Source of the DNA: Tritrichomonas foetus
Lineage: Eukaryota; Parabasalia; Tritrichomonadida; Tritrichomonadidae
Direction of reading: 5' to 3'
NCBI GenBank assembly: GCA_001839685.1
Contig: MLAK01000046.1
Location: 1-64,000 of the forward strand
Length of the DNA: 64,000 nt
The translations under genes and the position numbers were made by a program. Below the pieces are notes generated by a model. The model saw nothing but the letters and a program-made list of their open reading frames with translations. It did no database searches and was not told the origin of the DNA. Positions 55,119-64,000 of the stretch are shown piece after piece (the first letter of the stretch is position 1; each line of letters starts with the position of its first letter).

Positions 55119-57215
55119 TTATGGAGGATTGTCAATTGGTATTTGTCCGGACGTTTGTGGATGCAATTTTATTTTCAAACTCAAATCTTTTGATTTTTTA
55201 TAACATCCGCCTTCAGTATAAATATGATCTTCATCATAATCTTCATTTCCACAAATTACATCATTAATCATACTCATGGTTTTCCCACAGAACATGCACT
55301 TATTGCTTTTCTTTTTGGAATTAGGAGGTTGGACAACTGATATACTTTTTACTAGGGCTTCATATTGTTTCGTTGTAACAAAATTTTTGGAAATTTCTTC
55401 AAGTGATTTTTCTTTTTCATTTAAATTATTTATTAACACCCGGAATTTATTAAATAATCTTTCAACTGTGTCTCGATCAATTTTTCTTTCAATTGTCGTC
55501 ATTAACTGATCCTTTTCTTGCTTGAATTGTCCAAGTAAGAAAGTTAATTCACGAAGTGTATCATTTGTTATTTCAGATACATCATTTTGATCATTTTTCA
55601 CAAAGGTCACTTTTCTTTTATCATTTGGAGAATCATTATATTGATTGTTTTGTTCAGAAGTATAGTTATTTTCTTCATAAGATAAAGGAACAGCCAATGA
55701 TTCAGCTTGTGTCGTAATTTTATTGGTTTTATCAGGATTTCTAACCATAACTGCATGCTCTTTTCCTATCATTCGAATATCCCTTTGATGAACAGAAGAA
55801 ACCAAATGAAGAAGACCTGAAACTCGTTTTTCTGAGAAAGATGGAACATCTAAATTATCATAATCAGCAAATGGATTATTTGGTTGATCAATATGATCAA
55901 TATCCAAAGATTTTAAGTTATTGTTTGTTTGATCATCTTTTATTTCTTGATCTTTACTTCTAACTGTAATTGCTCTTCTAGTTTTCGGAGGAAACCTTAC
56001 AGTATACAATGAAGTATTTCGGTCAAATTCAGGGTCTTCATTGAAATAATCTGGATCAACAATTTTCATATTTTGAATAGGAATATTTTCAAGTCCATCA
56101 GCAAAATGATGAATCAGTCTTTGTCCATCAATTAAAGCATTTATAATTTTTCGATATTGAATATCACGTTTGGTAAATTTTGAATTAATTTCTTCACTTT
56201 TTTGATTTGATTCATCAACAGATTCTTTCATTTGTTGTATTAATATATTCACTTTTTCCATTGTTTGATTTGCTTCAAACATTGGATCAATAAGATTAGA
56301 TTTGACTTGACTGGAATTTTTATTCAATTTTCTCGAAGATTGAATGACTGAAAGCTCATCTATTTCCTTATTTATATCATCAATATTATTTTTAAGCTTA
56401 AGTAATTCATTTTTATTATAATTAGTATATGAAATTAATTCAATTATTTGTGAAGGTGAAATTTTAATTGATGAAAGATCTATTTCTGAATTTGATGAAT
56501 CATGTAAAGTAGTTGGTGCAAAAACTTCTTGAAAGTTTTTCATCTTATTTTCAACTTCGTCCATAATAAAGTTTTTGATTTCATTTTTCATTTGATCTTT
56601 TTCTTCATCAGATAAAGCTTTCAAATTGTCATTCTTTAGTGTTAAGGGGATCGATGCAATATGTTCTTTCAACTTTTCAATTTCTTTTTGGTCATTCTTA
56701 TTTGTTAAGCTTTTCATGACAGTTGAATATAACGTTTTTACACGTGCATTCACTTCATCGAAATCATGCGAGATATTTTCTTTCATTTCTTGAACAATTT
56801 TATCTGATTCATCTTTATTCATAATCATAGTTTCTGTTAGCATATTAATTTTTGTTTCAATTGAATCATGAAAATTTTTTCCTGTTGTCATTTGTGCAAT
56901 TAACATATCATTTATTTTGCCTTCTAGTTGATCAGTCAGCTTCATAATTTTGTTAGAAATATTATTTGATGTTTCATTCATTTTTTTGTCAAAATCATTT
57001 ATGATATTTAAATGCGTTTCTTCAAGTTTTGTAAAATTTTCATTGGCATATTCTTTTGTAGCAAAACTACTTATTTGTGATTCCATTGCAGCAATTCTTT
57101 GTTCTTGATCTTTTTGTCTTTCATTTAAAGTTTTTAGGATTTTTATAAATTTATTCATGTCTACTGTGACACCTATCATTCTTTCCCGTCCAATAATATC
57201 GTTGAGGCTAGACAT
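55119..57215 (-). CDS. Long coiled-coil protein with C-terminal Cys module
   Basis: 698 residues, almost all helical with heptads (MNKFIKILKTLNERQKDQEQ, IAAMESQISSFATKEY, LLKLKNNIDDINKEIDELS). A less ordered middle (about 410-535) precedes another coiled coil (545-620). The C-terminus carries CMFCGKTMSMINDVICG, a CxxC followed by two more Cys (VIC, GGCYKK), perhaps a small zinc-binding knuckle. Coiled coil plus a terminal CxxC module recalls QRICH2/DUF4795 flagellar proteins. The assignment is tentative. Start MSSLNDIIG is the first ATG. Codons are AT-rich. Confidence 0.75.
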   Translation of the reverse strand: MSSLNDIIGRERMIGVTVDMNKFIKILKTLNERQKDQEQRIAAMESQISSFATKEYANENFTKLEETHLNIINDFDKKMNETSNNISNKIMKLTDQLEGKINDMLIAQMTTGKNFHDSIETKINMLTETMIMNKDESDKIVQEMKENISHDFDEVNARVKTLYSTVMKSLTNKNDQKEIEKLKEHIASIPLTLKNDNLKALSDEEKDQMKNEIKNFIMDEVENKMKNFQEVFAPTTLHDSSNSEIDLSSIKISPSQIIELISYTNYNKNELLKLKNNIDDINKEIDELSVIQSSRKLNKNSSQVKSNLIDPMFEANQTMEKVNILIQQMKESVDESNQKSEEINSKFTKRDIQYRKIINALIDGQRLIHHFADGLENIPIQNMKIVDPDYFNEDPEFDRNTSLYTVRFPPKTRRAITVRSKDQEIKDDQTNNNLKSLDIDHIDQPNNPFADYDNLDVPSFSEKRVSGLLHLVSSVHQRDIRMIGKEHAVMVRNPDKTNKITTQAESLAVPLSYEENNYTSEQNNQYNDSPNDKRKVTFVKNDQNDVSEITNDTLRELTFLLGQFKQEKDQLMTTIERKIDRDTVERLFNKFRVLINNLNEKEKSLEEISKNFVTTKQYEALVKSISVVQPPNSKKKSNKCMFCGKTMSMINDVICGNEDYDEDHIYTEGGCYKKSKDLSLKIKLHPQTSGQIPIDNPP

Positions 57216-57732
57216 GAAAGATAAGATTTATGGAAAATCCAAAGAAAGATGGAGAAGAAAATTCCTTTCAATTTCCTTTCAATTTAGATGAAAGAAGTCG
57301 GTTATTTTGACCATATTTTGACCATTGAACTCATTAAATTGTGGCAAATTAACTTTTGAATATGAACTTTTTGATTATTTATCTGGCATTGTAACAAATT
57401 CATGAAAGTTGATGTATCATGTTAGCTTTGAGAAAGGAATCTAAAATCCTCATGGAAGTATTTATACTTGAATATAAATAAAAAATGAATATTCTCTCAC
57501 ATTCTGTGAATGATCGAAAATCAACCATCTCACTTGATTCTTTATTCGAAAATACAAAATATATCACTTTTTCTATGTCAATATAATACTGATAGTATAT
57601 CTAAAATAAATTCCTCTTCGAAGAAAGTTTCCCAAACTTTGTCAAAGTTTCTCATTTTGATTTGTATGAAAAAGTGGTCAATTGACACTTTTTTGTGTAA
57701 AAACGGCAAAGAAGATTCAGAACTTCAACACT
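57216..57732. other. Divergent intergenic region
   Basis: 517 bases, AT-rich. Includes a tandem TTTCAATTTCC duplication at about 57265-57285. An open frame from 57510 overlaps the next gene out of frame and was not called. Confidence 0.3.
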
Positions 57733-57738
57733 TCATTA
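57733..57738 (+). promoter_or_regulatory. Initiator TCATTA
   Basis: TCATTATTTTC before the DUF1152 gene; start at A 57735 gives a 17-base leader. Confidence 0.5.
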
Positions 57739-57751
57739 TTTTCTGTGATAA

Positions 57752-58870
57752 ATGGAAGATATCCTCCCAAAATGGATCAGCATTCTATCTGATGATTCAG
57801 TTCAAAACATTCTTTTAACAGGATGTGGTGGAGGATTTGATTTTACTAATGCACTATTAATGATCCCATTTATATTTAAAATGAAGAAAAAACTAATCAT
57901 TGTGAGTAATTCATTTTCTACCATTAATTCAACATATAAAGATTATGAAACTGTTTTTTCTAATGAGACAAGAGCATTAGCCAAAAAGATCGTTCCTGGA
58001 AAAGATAAGCCCAATTCTGGATATATGCCTGAAAAGATTTTTATTGATATTATTAATCAACACTTTCCTGAAAATGATATGGAGTTGTATGCAACTGAAG
58101 CTCATTATATGCCTGCACCAACAGCCACTGAGTTCTTGAAAAAACTTTGTCAAGAGAAAAGTATTGATTGTGTAATCACTATTGATGGTGGATCTGACTC
58201 TTTAATGAAAGGAGATGAATATGAAATCGCTACTATTGCTGAAGATTTTATATCACTTGTTACTGTTCAAAATTTGATGCATGATAAATCACTCAACATT
58301 AAATATGGCATTTTAATAGCTGTTGGAATCGGTGCTGATCGAGTTCATGGTGCAAGTGATGCTTCTTCACTTCGTGCTATTGCTGAACTAACTCGAATGG
58401 GTGGTTTTCTTGGTTCAAATTCTATAAATCAAGATAGCCTTGGTTTTAAAATGTATTCGGAATTACTTTTAGAAAGCAAAAAGCATTTTCAATCAATTGT
58501 TGGATCATTTATTGCTGCAGCCGCAGTTGGGCAGTTTGGTCCAGCTTATCCAGATATACGTCCAGTGAAAGTTCCAAGGAATTTTGAGAGAAGTGGTGTT
58601 CCTGAAGAATGTATCACGCTTTTCAATTTGGATGAAGAAGGTAATGAACATGATGAAATAAATAATAATCGTGCTGATAAATCATCAACGTATATTTGGC
58701 CAATAATGGCCCAATTTTATGCTTTTGACGTAAATGTAGTTCTTGAAAGGTGTCTTTTAGGAGAAGATGCAAAAGGAAGATTTGGATACCAAGATACATT
58801 GAGAAGGAAGCTCGAATTGAGCGATAGAATTTTAAGTCCAGAATCGTTTCCAACATTCGATTTTGATTAA
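57752..58870 (+). CDS. DUF1152 family protein
   Basis: 372 residues. The N-terminus has a Rossmann-like glycine-rich turn, ILLTGCGGGFDFTNALLMIPF (20-40), and the middle contains CVITIDGGSDSLMKGDEYEIAT (about 146-167), which matches the hallmark DxGGDSLxxGxE of DUF1152. Later conserved-looking parts are GILIAVGIGADRVHGASD and AYPDIRPVKVP. DUF1152 is mostly archaeal and bacterial and has no established activity; a nucleotide or sugar-related role would be a guess. No targeting signal. The initiator supports the start. An acidic Asn-rich insert (EEGNEHDEINNNRAD) looks parasite-specific. Possible lateral acquisition, but codon use is like the neighbours'. Confidence 0.75.
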   Translation: MEDILPKWISILSDDSVQNILLTGCGGGFDFTNALLMIPFIFKMKKKLIIVSNSFSTINSTYKDYETVFSNETRALAKKIVPGKDKPNSGYMPEKIFIDIINQHFPENDMELYATEAHYMPAPTATEFLKKLCQEKSIDCVITIDGGSDSLMKGDEYEIATIAEDFISLVTVQNLMHDKSLNIKYGILIAVGIGADRVHGASDASSLRAIAELTRMGGFLGSNSINQDSLGFKMYSELLLESKKHFQSIVGSFIAAAAVGQFGPAYPDIRPVKVPRNFERSGVPEECITLFNLDEEGNEHDEINNNRADKSSTYIWPIMAQFYAFDVNVVLERCLLGEDAKGRFGYQDTLRRKLELSDRILSPESFPTFDFD

Positions 58871-59001
58871 ATCCTTGTTTAATAAATCCATATAGCTTCA
58901 AGTGTTACTTTCTTTAAATCATTATCTGATATTCATAATCTTTTTGATATTTATAATCAACAAAAATAAATAATGAGAAATAATAGATGAAATCAAATAT
59001 T

Positions 59002-59003
<2 letters not shown>

Positions 59004-59033
<30 letters not shown>
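59004..59033. repeat. (AAT)10 microsatellite
   Basis: Thirty bases of perfect AAT repeat between the DUF1152 gene and the Hsp40 gene. Confidence 0.95.
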
Positions 59034-59064
59034 CTTAAAAACAGAGCAAAATTGTCTAATCTCA

Positions 59065-59148
59065 CTACAAAATTTCGAGTAATCTATCTCTTTCTTCTGG
59101 TGTAAATAGTGGGATTGTTACATGGAACTTAAAAACATGATCACCTCT
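59065..59148 (-). pseudogene. Hsp40 C-terminal codons beyond a premature stop
   Basis: 27 sense codons in the same frame as the Hsp40 gene directly follow its TAA (59149-59151) and end at TAG (59065-59067). They read RGDHVFKFHVTIP and end in a helix ERDRLLEIL, the normal ending of type II DnaJ proteins (K-x-RGD-L....P..L....R..L...L). Confidence 0.85.
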
Positions 59149-60108
59149 TTACCCAGCTGTTGGTGTATTCATTCCTCTACACTGAACTTTATATTCACTT
59201 TCAGGTTGAATTGTTTCTGTTATTGTTAGGCGTATCGGCTCTCCGTCAATTCCGACAGAAGTAATATCATAGTTTTCTGATATTGCATCTTTTAAAGAGA
59301 TTGTGATATTTTCTATTATGTCATTTTCTCTTCTTCTGAATCTGTTGTGGGGCATCTCAGTGATGATGAAAATCATGTCGTGCGGATGACTTATTGTTTC
59401 TCTATTTCCTTGATTCTTTAATACAATTTTTGTGCCATTTGCAATCCCTGGAGTAAGTGTCACTTTTAAGCTCTTATTTTCGATGTTTCCATCAATGCAC
59501 CTTTTTACAATAAGCATCTTAGTAGCACAATTATATATATCTTCAAGTGTACAATTAACTGGCACATTAATATCGCCTGTTAAATTATCACAAAAAACGT
59601 CATCAGATGGACAAATATCCGAGGCGTTCGAGATAGATCTCCGTATTGTTTTGTCCTCGCTTGGACTTTCTGATGCGCTTTTGTTAGTTGTTGGACTTCC
59701 AACTCCATTAAAACTGCTATTGCTTTTTGATAAATCTTCGTCGCTGGATTGTCTCGACATGAATCCTTTCGGTCCGTAAAATTGATTGTATAACTGGTCG
59801 AAGGAAGTTGATTGAAATGACCTAACGCGGTTTGGTGCATTTCCGAAACACGAATTTGGCTTTCTATTCCCGCGGACGTTCGGCCTTCCAGGGAGGGGAG
59901 TTGAAACATCATACTGACGTCGTTTAACAGGGTCCGACAAAATTTGGTAGGCCCTGGAAATCGATTCGAACATTGATTCTGCCATTTCGGGATTATCGGG
60001 GTTTTTATCTGGATGCCACTTCATTGCAAGCTTCCTGTAGGCTTTCTTAATTGTATTATCGTCAGCATCATGATCAACGTGTAATACAGAATATGGGTTA
60101 AAATTCAT
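59149..60108 (-). CDS. Type II Hsp40 (DNAJB-like), C-terminally truncated
   Basis: 319 residues from ATG at 60108 ([12 protein letters not shown]); the frame opens 14 codons earlier at TTG. The J domain (3-70) has the HPD motif in KWHPDKNP (31-38), which stimulates Hsp70 ATPase, followed by [15 protein letters not shown] Ser-rich linker with [15 protein letters not shown] replaces a clear Gly/Phe region. The two client-binding beta domains start near 180: [55 protein letters not shown]. There is no zinc finger, so type II. The frame stops at [13 protein letters not shown], 27 codons before the normal end of the fold. The lost part includes the last strand and C-terminal dimerisation segment. 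It may be a recent nonsense mutation, a sequencing error or readthrough. Confidence 0.88.
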   Translation of the reverse strand: MNFNPYSVLHVDHDADDNTIKKAYRKLAMKWHPDKNPDNPEMAESMFESISRAYQILSDPVKRRQYDVSTPLPGRPNVRGNRKPNSCFGNAPNRVRSFQSTSFDQLYNQFYGPKGFMSRQSSDEDLSKSNSSFNGVGSPTTNKSASESPSEDKTIRRSISNASDICPSDDVFCDNLTGDINVPVNCTLEDIYNCATKMLIVKRCIDGNIENKSLKVTLTPGIANGTKIVLKNQGNRETISHPHDMIFIITEMPHNRFRRRENDIIENITISLKDAISENYDITSVGIDGEPIRLTITETIQPESEYKVQCRGMNTPTAG

Positions 60109-60739
60109 TTGATTTGTGTAATAACGATAACTATGATCAAAATAGATCAACTTTTTCTTTATTTCGGTGCAACTTTTTCTTTAAAAATTTGAATTTAATA
60201 TTGTTCATGGGTTGTAAAAAGCATTATCAATAATTCACCTCGTATGGTCAAAAGTTAAAAGATTTTCTTTAATACACTTATATCACATGGAGCTCTTTAT
60301 TACGGTGTTTGCATCACATGTAAATGTATAGAGATACTTTGGTCATATAAATCGGTTAAATTTCGACTAAAATGTTTCATAAAATGTTTCAATTACTTTT
60401 CTTCTTTTTGGATTTCTTGAATTTTGTATTACAACATTGAATGATAGAAATACTAACAATATAATTTTATCGTCATAAATACTTATGGGAGACTTTTGCT
60501 GATCATATCATATCATTATAAAAATAAAGTTTGATTTTTTCGAATTGTAGTGATGAGACTTCTCTACTCAGTTGTGTGATTCAATTTTGAATAATACATT
60601 AAATTCAAAGTCCCAAAAAAAAACGTGTTGGACATTTCATGTTTCAAAAAATGATGCAATTTTTTTTCTATAAAAAAGAATGAAATAATAATATGCTGAA
60701 ATTGGTGAATGACTTATATTTTTTACTTAATTCAATTGT
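60109..60739. other. Intergenic between tandem minus-strand genes
   Basis: 631 bases. No gene. An A/T homopolymer-rich stretch at 60613-60690. Confidence 0.3.
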
Positions 60740-61012
60740 TTAACCACACTTCCAGAGTTGGACGGCGACTTGACCGATGTAGAAGTAAACGAAGTGCTTT
60801 GTTTCGTGTGTAACGAAGGATCCGAATGAACGTCCGACAACGCAGTGCCATGTTGGGTTGTACTTTTTGTCGAATTCCTTCTTGATGAAGGCGGCGATAT
60901 CCTTCTCGATGTTGAAACGATCGAGAGCTTGTGTGGCAATGTCGATGGCATCTGTCTGCATTTCATCAGACATATCAACGTTCTTGACAACGGCGCGGCG
61001 GTCTTGTGTCAT
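60740..61012 (-). CDS. Dynein light chain LC8 (DYNLL-type)
   Basis: 90 residues from ATG at 61012 ([19 protein letters not shown]); the open frame extends 19 codons upstream, but the conserved start and the TCATTT initiator exclude that. The full LC8 fold is present: the helix [32 protein letters not shown] (the hallmark FDKKYxPTWHC), [21 protein letters not shown], and the final strand [14 protein letters not shown]8 is a homodimer that binds short linear motifs in its groove and acts as a dimerising hub in cytoplasmic and axonemal dyneins and elsewhere. Codons are GC-rich, so expression is probably high. Confidence 0.97.
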   Translation of the reverse strand: MTQDRRAVVKNVDMSDEMQTDAIDIATQALDRFNIEKDIAAFIKKEFDKKYNPTWHCVVGRSFGSFVTHETKHFVYFYIGQVAVQLWKCG

Positions 61013-61021
61013 TATGTAATA

Positions 61022-61027
61022 AAATGA
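61022..61027 (-). promoter_or_regulatory. Initiator TCATTT
   Basis: Minus-strand TCATTTTATTACATA leads into the LC8 ATG; leader of 13 bases. Confidence 0.55.
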
Positions 61028-61310
61028 TGTGATCAATCCCGACGTGTCAAAAACAGATTTTTCTTTCAATTTTATCGGTTTAATACGTTAAATAGAATAT
61101 CCGTTATGATACCGTTTATTTTTATTTTCCGAATTGTCATGAACTTTTTTTCTCAAAATCCTTTTTGACCATGTTATTTTTATTGAAAAGCGCTCCTTTG
61201 ATTTCTATCGAATAATCTATTCGACCAAATATCAGGATCACTTTTTATTTACACATTGGGTAATGAACCAATAGTTAACCAATTTTAATACATCGACCAA
61301 ATAAGATAAG

Positions 61311-62978
61311 ATGTTTTTCTCTTTGCTCGCCTTAATTTCCCTCCGGGCTGAGTATTTAGGTATTGACCTTGGATCTCAATATTTTAAGATGGCTGAGTCA
61401 ACTTTGACAGGTGACGCTCGAATAGTCAAATCTGGTTCAAAAGTCACAACTCCTGCTGCTGTTGCGATTCGCTCAAGTCGCCCATTAAATTACCCACTAA
61501 AGCCAGCCGATTTTTCTGACATCCAACTCCGCTTCGGTGATGCAGCTCTCAATATTCTCAAAAATAACGCAACTTTAGGCTATTCCTACCTTCCGCGCGT
61601 CATCGGACGCTACGAAAACGAGACGCAGTTCGGCAATCCCAAATTAAACATTTCATCGGCTATGTTTTCATTGGCGCTCAATCAATATATCCATCATTTC
61701 AACGAGGTCGATGGAGTTACTCTCGTTGCTCCTTCTTACTGGACAAGAATGCAGATGAGACAAGCCATCACTGCATGCGAATTATTTCAAATTCCGTTTA
61801 TTTCAATGGTCGACGACATCTCTGCAATGGCCATGCTTTACGGCGCCACACGGTCAAAGCGTTGCGAGAATAATCATCACGTTTTATTTGTCGATGTTGG
61901 ATTTTCGGGTGTTCGTGCATATTCGGCGACTTTTTCAAAGATTTCATCAAGTTCTTATTTTGCAAATGAAACATCATATTTTTGGAGCGAGAAAACAGGC
62001 GGCTACTTCTTCACCAAAGCTGTTGCAGATGAAAAGAAAATTCCGTTTAATAAAGCACAGAAACTTTTGATTAGATCATCTCAAAATTTCAATAATTTAT
62101 TTTCAAGGGAATTGGATGAAATCAAAAAAGTCGTTTCTCAAGCAGCTGAGCAAGCACGCGAAAGAAGTGGTGAAATTGACGAATTGCAGCTCATCGGAGG
62201 TGCATCAGTATTTCCATTTGTTGTCGAAGCAATAAAATCAGCCAGCAATATATCCCAAATCCATCGAGATTTCAACGCGAACGAAGCGCTTGCACTCGCC
62301 GCAGCGTATACATCAATGGCAGCAAAAGGTGTAGCAGCAAGACCAGTTACGACCCTTTTAAAGCGTCCAAATTACAATTTGACATTAAAATTCAACAAAG
62401 CCCAAAAATACTGCACACGTGGTGGAAAATGTGAAGCTACAATTAAAGATTCTGCTGTTAATCTCACTAAATTGACAATCGTTGCACCAATCGAAGAACT
62501 TCCTGAAGGCTCCAGAGAAGTAATGATGAAATATCGAATCAGAAACGAAACTTTTTCAAAGGAAAAGGCCAATTATCAATTCAATTTCCAAGTACCATAC
62601 CCAACAATCGACCGAGCATATAGATGCGTTGGAAACGATTGTGAAGTTGTTGTATGGGATGGATATCTTCCAAATGATCACTTTTTATTTGAAGAAAATG
62701 ATCACTTTTTGAGAAATTATTTGGTCGTTCTCGAAGAGAGAGAAAAAGCTGAAGCTTTGATTCCTACTGTTGATGAGCTTCTCATCAAACTCGCCAAGTA
62801 TTTTGACAAATCAAACGAGGTTGTAGTCGAAGCCAAAACGGAAATTACTGAAGAAATGAAAGAAGCATATCAGAAACACTTGGATACTTTTGAAAGTGGA
62901 GCAATCAGGCAAATGAATGAAGCACAAATTTTGAAAATTGTGATAGAACTCAGGAATATATTAAAATCACTGGAATAA
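61311..62978 (+). CDS. ER Hsp70-like chaperone (GRP170/Lhs1 type), short
   Basis: 555 residues. A short signal peptide (MFFSLLALISLRA) leads to YLGIDLGSQYFKMAEST, the first phosphate loop of Hsp70 nucleotide-binding domains. Others: VTLVAPSYWTRMQMRQAI, VLFVDVGFSGVRAYS (second phosphate loop with the usual GGGT replaced) and DELQLIGGASVFPFV (adenosine loop). After residue 350 a beta domain (KRPNYNLTLKF..) and a helical end (about 490-555) follow. Possible glycosylation sites are at NAT (88-90), NET (103-105) and NIS (114-116). The signal peptide plus a divergent Hsp70 fits GRP170/HYOU1/Lhs1, which exchanges nucleotide for BiP. It is much shorter than animal HYOU1 (about 1000 residues) and lacks a C-terminal KDEL-type signal. 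Confidence 0.82.
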   Translation: MFFSLLALISLRAEYLGIDLGSQYFKMAESTLTGDARIVKSGSKVTTPAAVAIRSSRPLNYPLKPADFSDIQLRFGDAALNILKNNATLGYSYLPRVIGRYENETQFGNPKLNISSAMFSLALNQYIHHFNEVDGVTLVAPSYWTRMQMRQAITACELFQIPFISMVDDISAMAMLYGATRSKRCENNHHVLFVDVGFSGVRAYSATFSKISSSSYFANETSYFWSEKTGGYFFTKAVADEKKIPFNKAQKLLIRSSQNFNNLFSRELDEIKKVVSQAAEQARERSGEIDELQLIGGASVFPFVVEAIKSASNISQIHRDFNANEALALAAAYTSMAAKGVAARPVTTLLKRPNYNLTLKFNKAQKYCTRGGKCEATIKDSAVNLTKLTIVAPIEELPEGSREVMMKYRIRNETFSKEKANYQFNFQVPYPTIDRAYRCVGNDCEVVVWDGYLPNDHFLFEENDHFLRNYLVVLEEREKAEALIPTVDELLIKLAKYFDKSNEVVVEAKTEITEEMKEAYQKHLDTFESGAIRQMNEAQILKIVIELRNILKSLE

Positions 62979-63337
62979 AATTGTATTTAGTTGATTTATA
63001 TTATCGTATACTACTTCAATATTGCATTATTTCATTAACAATTTAAAAAGTAATGCTGTGAACACTTTTCGTTTATTAAGCTTTTCATTCGACCTTAGGT
63101 GATCACGATGAAAGAAGTTTTTTGTCTTTGTATGTAATACCACTAATAGTTAAATAAATTGACCTTAACCAGCAAAATAATTTTGTTCATCACATATGAA
63201 TTAGAATGGGAAAGAAATAATAAATAGGAGCAAAAGATAAAAGTAATGATGTTGGTATTTGTGTTTTTTTAAAAAAAGCAATAAAAAAATCAAGTTTCTT
63301 ACAAAGAATAAGGATTTGGGAATTCATTGAAAAATTA
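62979..63337. other. Intergenic between convergent genes
   Basis: 359 bases of AT-rich 3' flank; no gene. Confidence 0.3.
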
Positions 63338-63676
63338 TTATTTTGGAATGTTGCTATCGTAATATGACCATCTCTTTTCAAATTTAGTCACAGGTGAATC
63401 GATATATCCAATACTGAACTTTTTTCTGTGATTAAGATTATGTGATGTCTTGACTGGTGATGTTTCTTTATTGGTGAACAATGATCCTGTTGCAATAAAA
63501 TCAATATTTTCATCATTTTTAAGATTGCACGCCTTCCGAAAAGATTGTTCCAACTTGTTTCGACTATTTCCTGCAACTGAGTTCATTAGCGATAGTTCAT
63601 TTATGAGTTTTTCGCGTTTGTGTTCTTGTTCGATTTTCACGCTAAATAATGAGTGATTTCCATTAAATTTGTTCAT
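63338..63676 (-). CDS. Small basic protein, unknown
   Basis: 112 residues starting MNKFNGNHSLFSVKIEQEHK. Residues 10-55 are helical and charged, the middle is polar (SLFTNKETSPVKTSHN), and the C-terminus is aromatic and basic (FSIGYIDSPVTKFEKRWSYYD). No signal or membrane segment. The ATG follows TAATC, the same TCATG context as the FHA-RING gene. No family recognised. Small proteins with a repeated SPVxxxxxRW-like aromatic/basic tail are common among microtubule-associated proteins of flagella, but that is only a suggestion. Confidence 0.5.
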   Translation of the reverse strand: MNKFNGNHSLFSVKIEQEHKREKLINELSLMNSVAGNSRNKLEQSFRKACNLKNDENIDFIATGSLFTNKETSPVKTSHNLNHRKKFSIGYIDSPVTKFEKRWSYYDSNIPK

Positions 63677-64000
63677 GATTATAATAATGTAATGACGTTA
63701 GGCAAAATTATCTTCAGAATTATCGACCAAATAAGCATGGAAAAAATGTCAAATATTAGGTATATAATTATATTTACGTTTTGATAAATTGTAAGAAAGC
63801 TAATTCCTATTCTCTGTTTGATTTGATAATCTTCAAGATCAACAATGAAATTATAAATTAACATTTCTTGAAATATTCAAGTGATAAATCTGAACCAAAT
63901 GATATGAAATATCAAAATTCAATAATGCATAGAATTTTTTGAATGTTATCATTTCTTCTCTCAAAAAATTGACCATTTATTTCACTAGTATTTCACCTAT
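63677..64000. other. Window end, no gene seen
   Basis: AT-rich. Open stretches are short and lack starts. A gene starting beyond 64000 cannot be excluded. Confidence 0.3.

Noticed and set aside
57510..57818. 102-codon frame overlapping the DUF1152 start
   Set aside because: Overlaps the real gene out of frame; the DUF1152 start has an initiator and conserved N-terminus.
1..64000. CRISPR arrays, phage, toxin-antitoxin or bacterial defence systems
   Set aside because: Gene families are all eukaryotic, the two tandem arrays have no unique spacers, and no such genes are present.

Overview
The window looks like nuclear DNA of a parabasalid flagellate, a trichomonad of the Trichomonas/Tritrichomonas type. 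The DNA is AT-rich and nearly every gene is one uninterrupted reading frame. At least eight genes have a TCA(C/T)-type initiator 1 to 24 bases before the ATG, several stop codons run into TAAA, and carbamate kinase of the arginine dihydrolase pathway is present. The species cannot be fixed from sequence alone. There is one 336-base assembly gap (35354-35689) plus scattered single Ns.

Layout. 0.5-7.4 kb: a DZIP1-like zinc-finger protein, a polo-like kinase, a RABL6-like GTPase and ribosomal protein P2. 7.6-17.8 kb: an ARM/HEAT-like protein, a leucine-rich repeat plus coiled-coil protein, a coiled-coil plus propeller-like protein, an unusual DUF84/UDP-sugar pyrophosphorylase fusion, and a ubiquitin-like protein. 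18.2-34.6 kb: a giant helical-repeat protein, a B-type cyclin, an LRR-PP2C phosphatase, an FHA-RING ubiquitin ligase and an NT-C2 protein. 34.6-37.5 kb: a gene-poor island with decayed coding fragments, the gap and a tRNA-Glu. 37.6-47.3 kb: a RIC1-like propeller protein, a GON4L-like SANT protein, a coiled-coil protein, and a small acidic protein divergent from a SIN3 corepressor. 47.3-64 kb: an 18-bp minisatellite, carbamate kinase, a tail-anchored protein, a Pr6Pr-type membrane protein, a type I membrane protein that may be spliced, a coiled-coil protein, a DUF1152 protein, an Hsp40 with a premature stop, dynein light chain LC8, an ER Hsp70/GRP170-like chaperone and a small basic protein.

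There is no operon logic. Genes sit as independent units in mixed orientation, mostly divergent or convergent pairs. Broad themes are mitosis and ubiquitin signalling (polo kinase, cyclin B, FHA-RING, LRR-PP2C), flagellar/basal-body biology (DZIP1-like, LC8, LRR coiled-coil), chromatin (SIN3, GON4L-like) and secretory or ER function. No CRISPR, rRNA, phage or intact transposon was seen.

The observations most worth following are the DUF84-UAP fusion, the Hsp40 nonsense codon with 27 conserved-looking codons beyond it, a 37-bp exact inverted copy of the UAP start region 1.3 kb away, two candidate microproteins below 45 residues, and a membrane protein whose signal peptide appears only if two introns are assumed.
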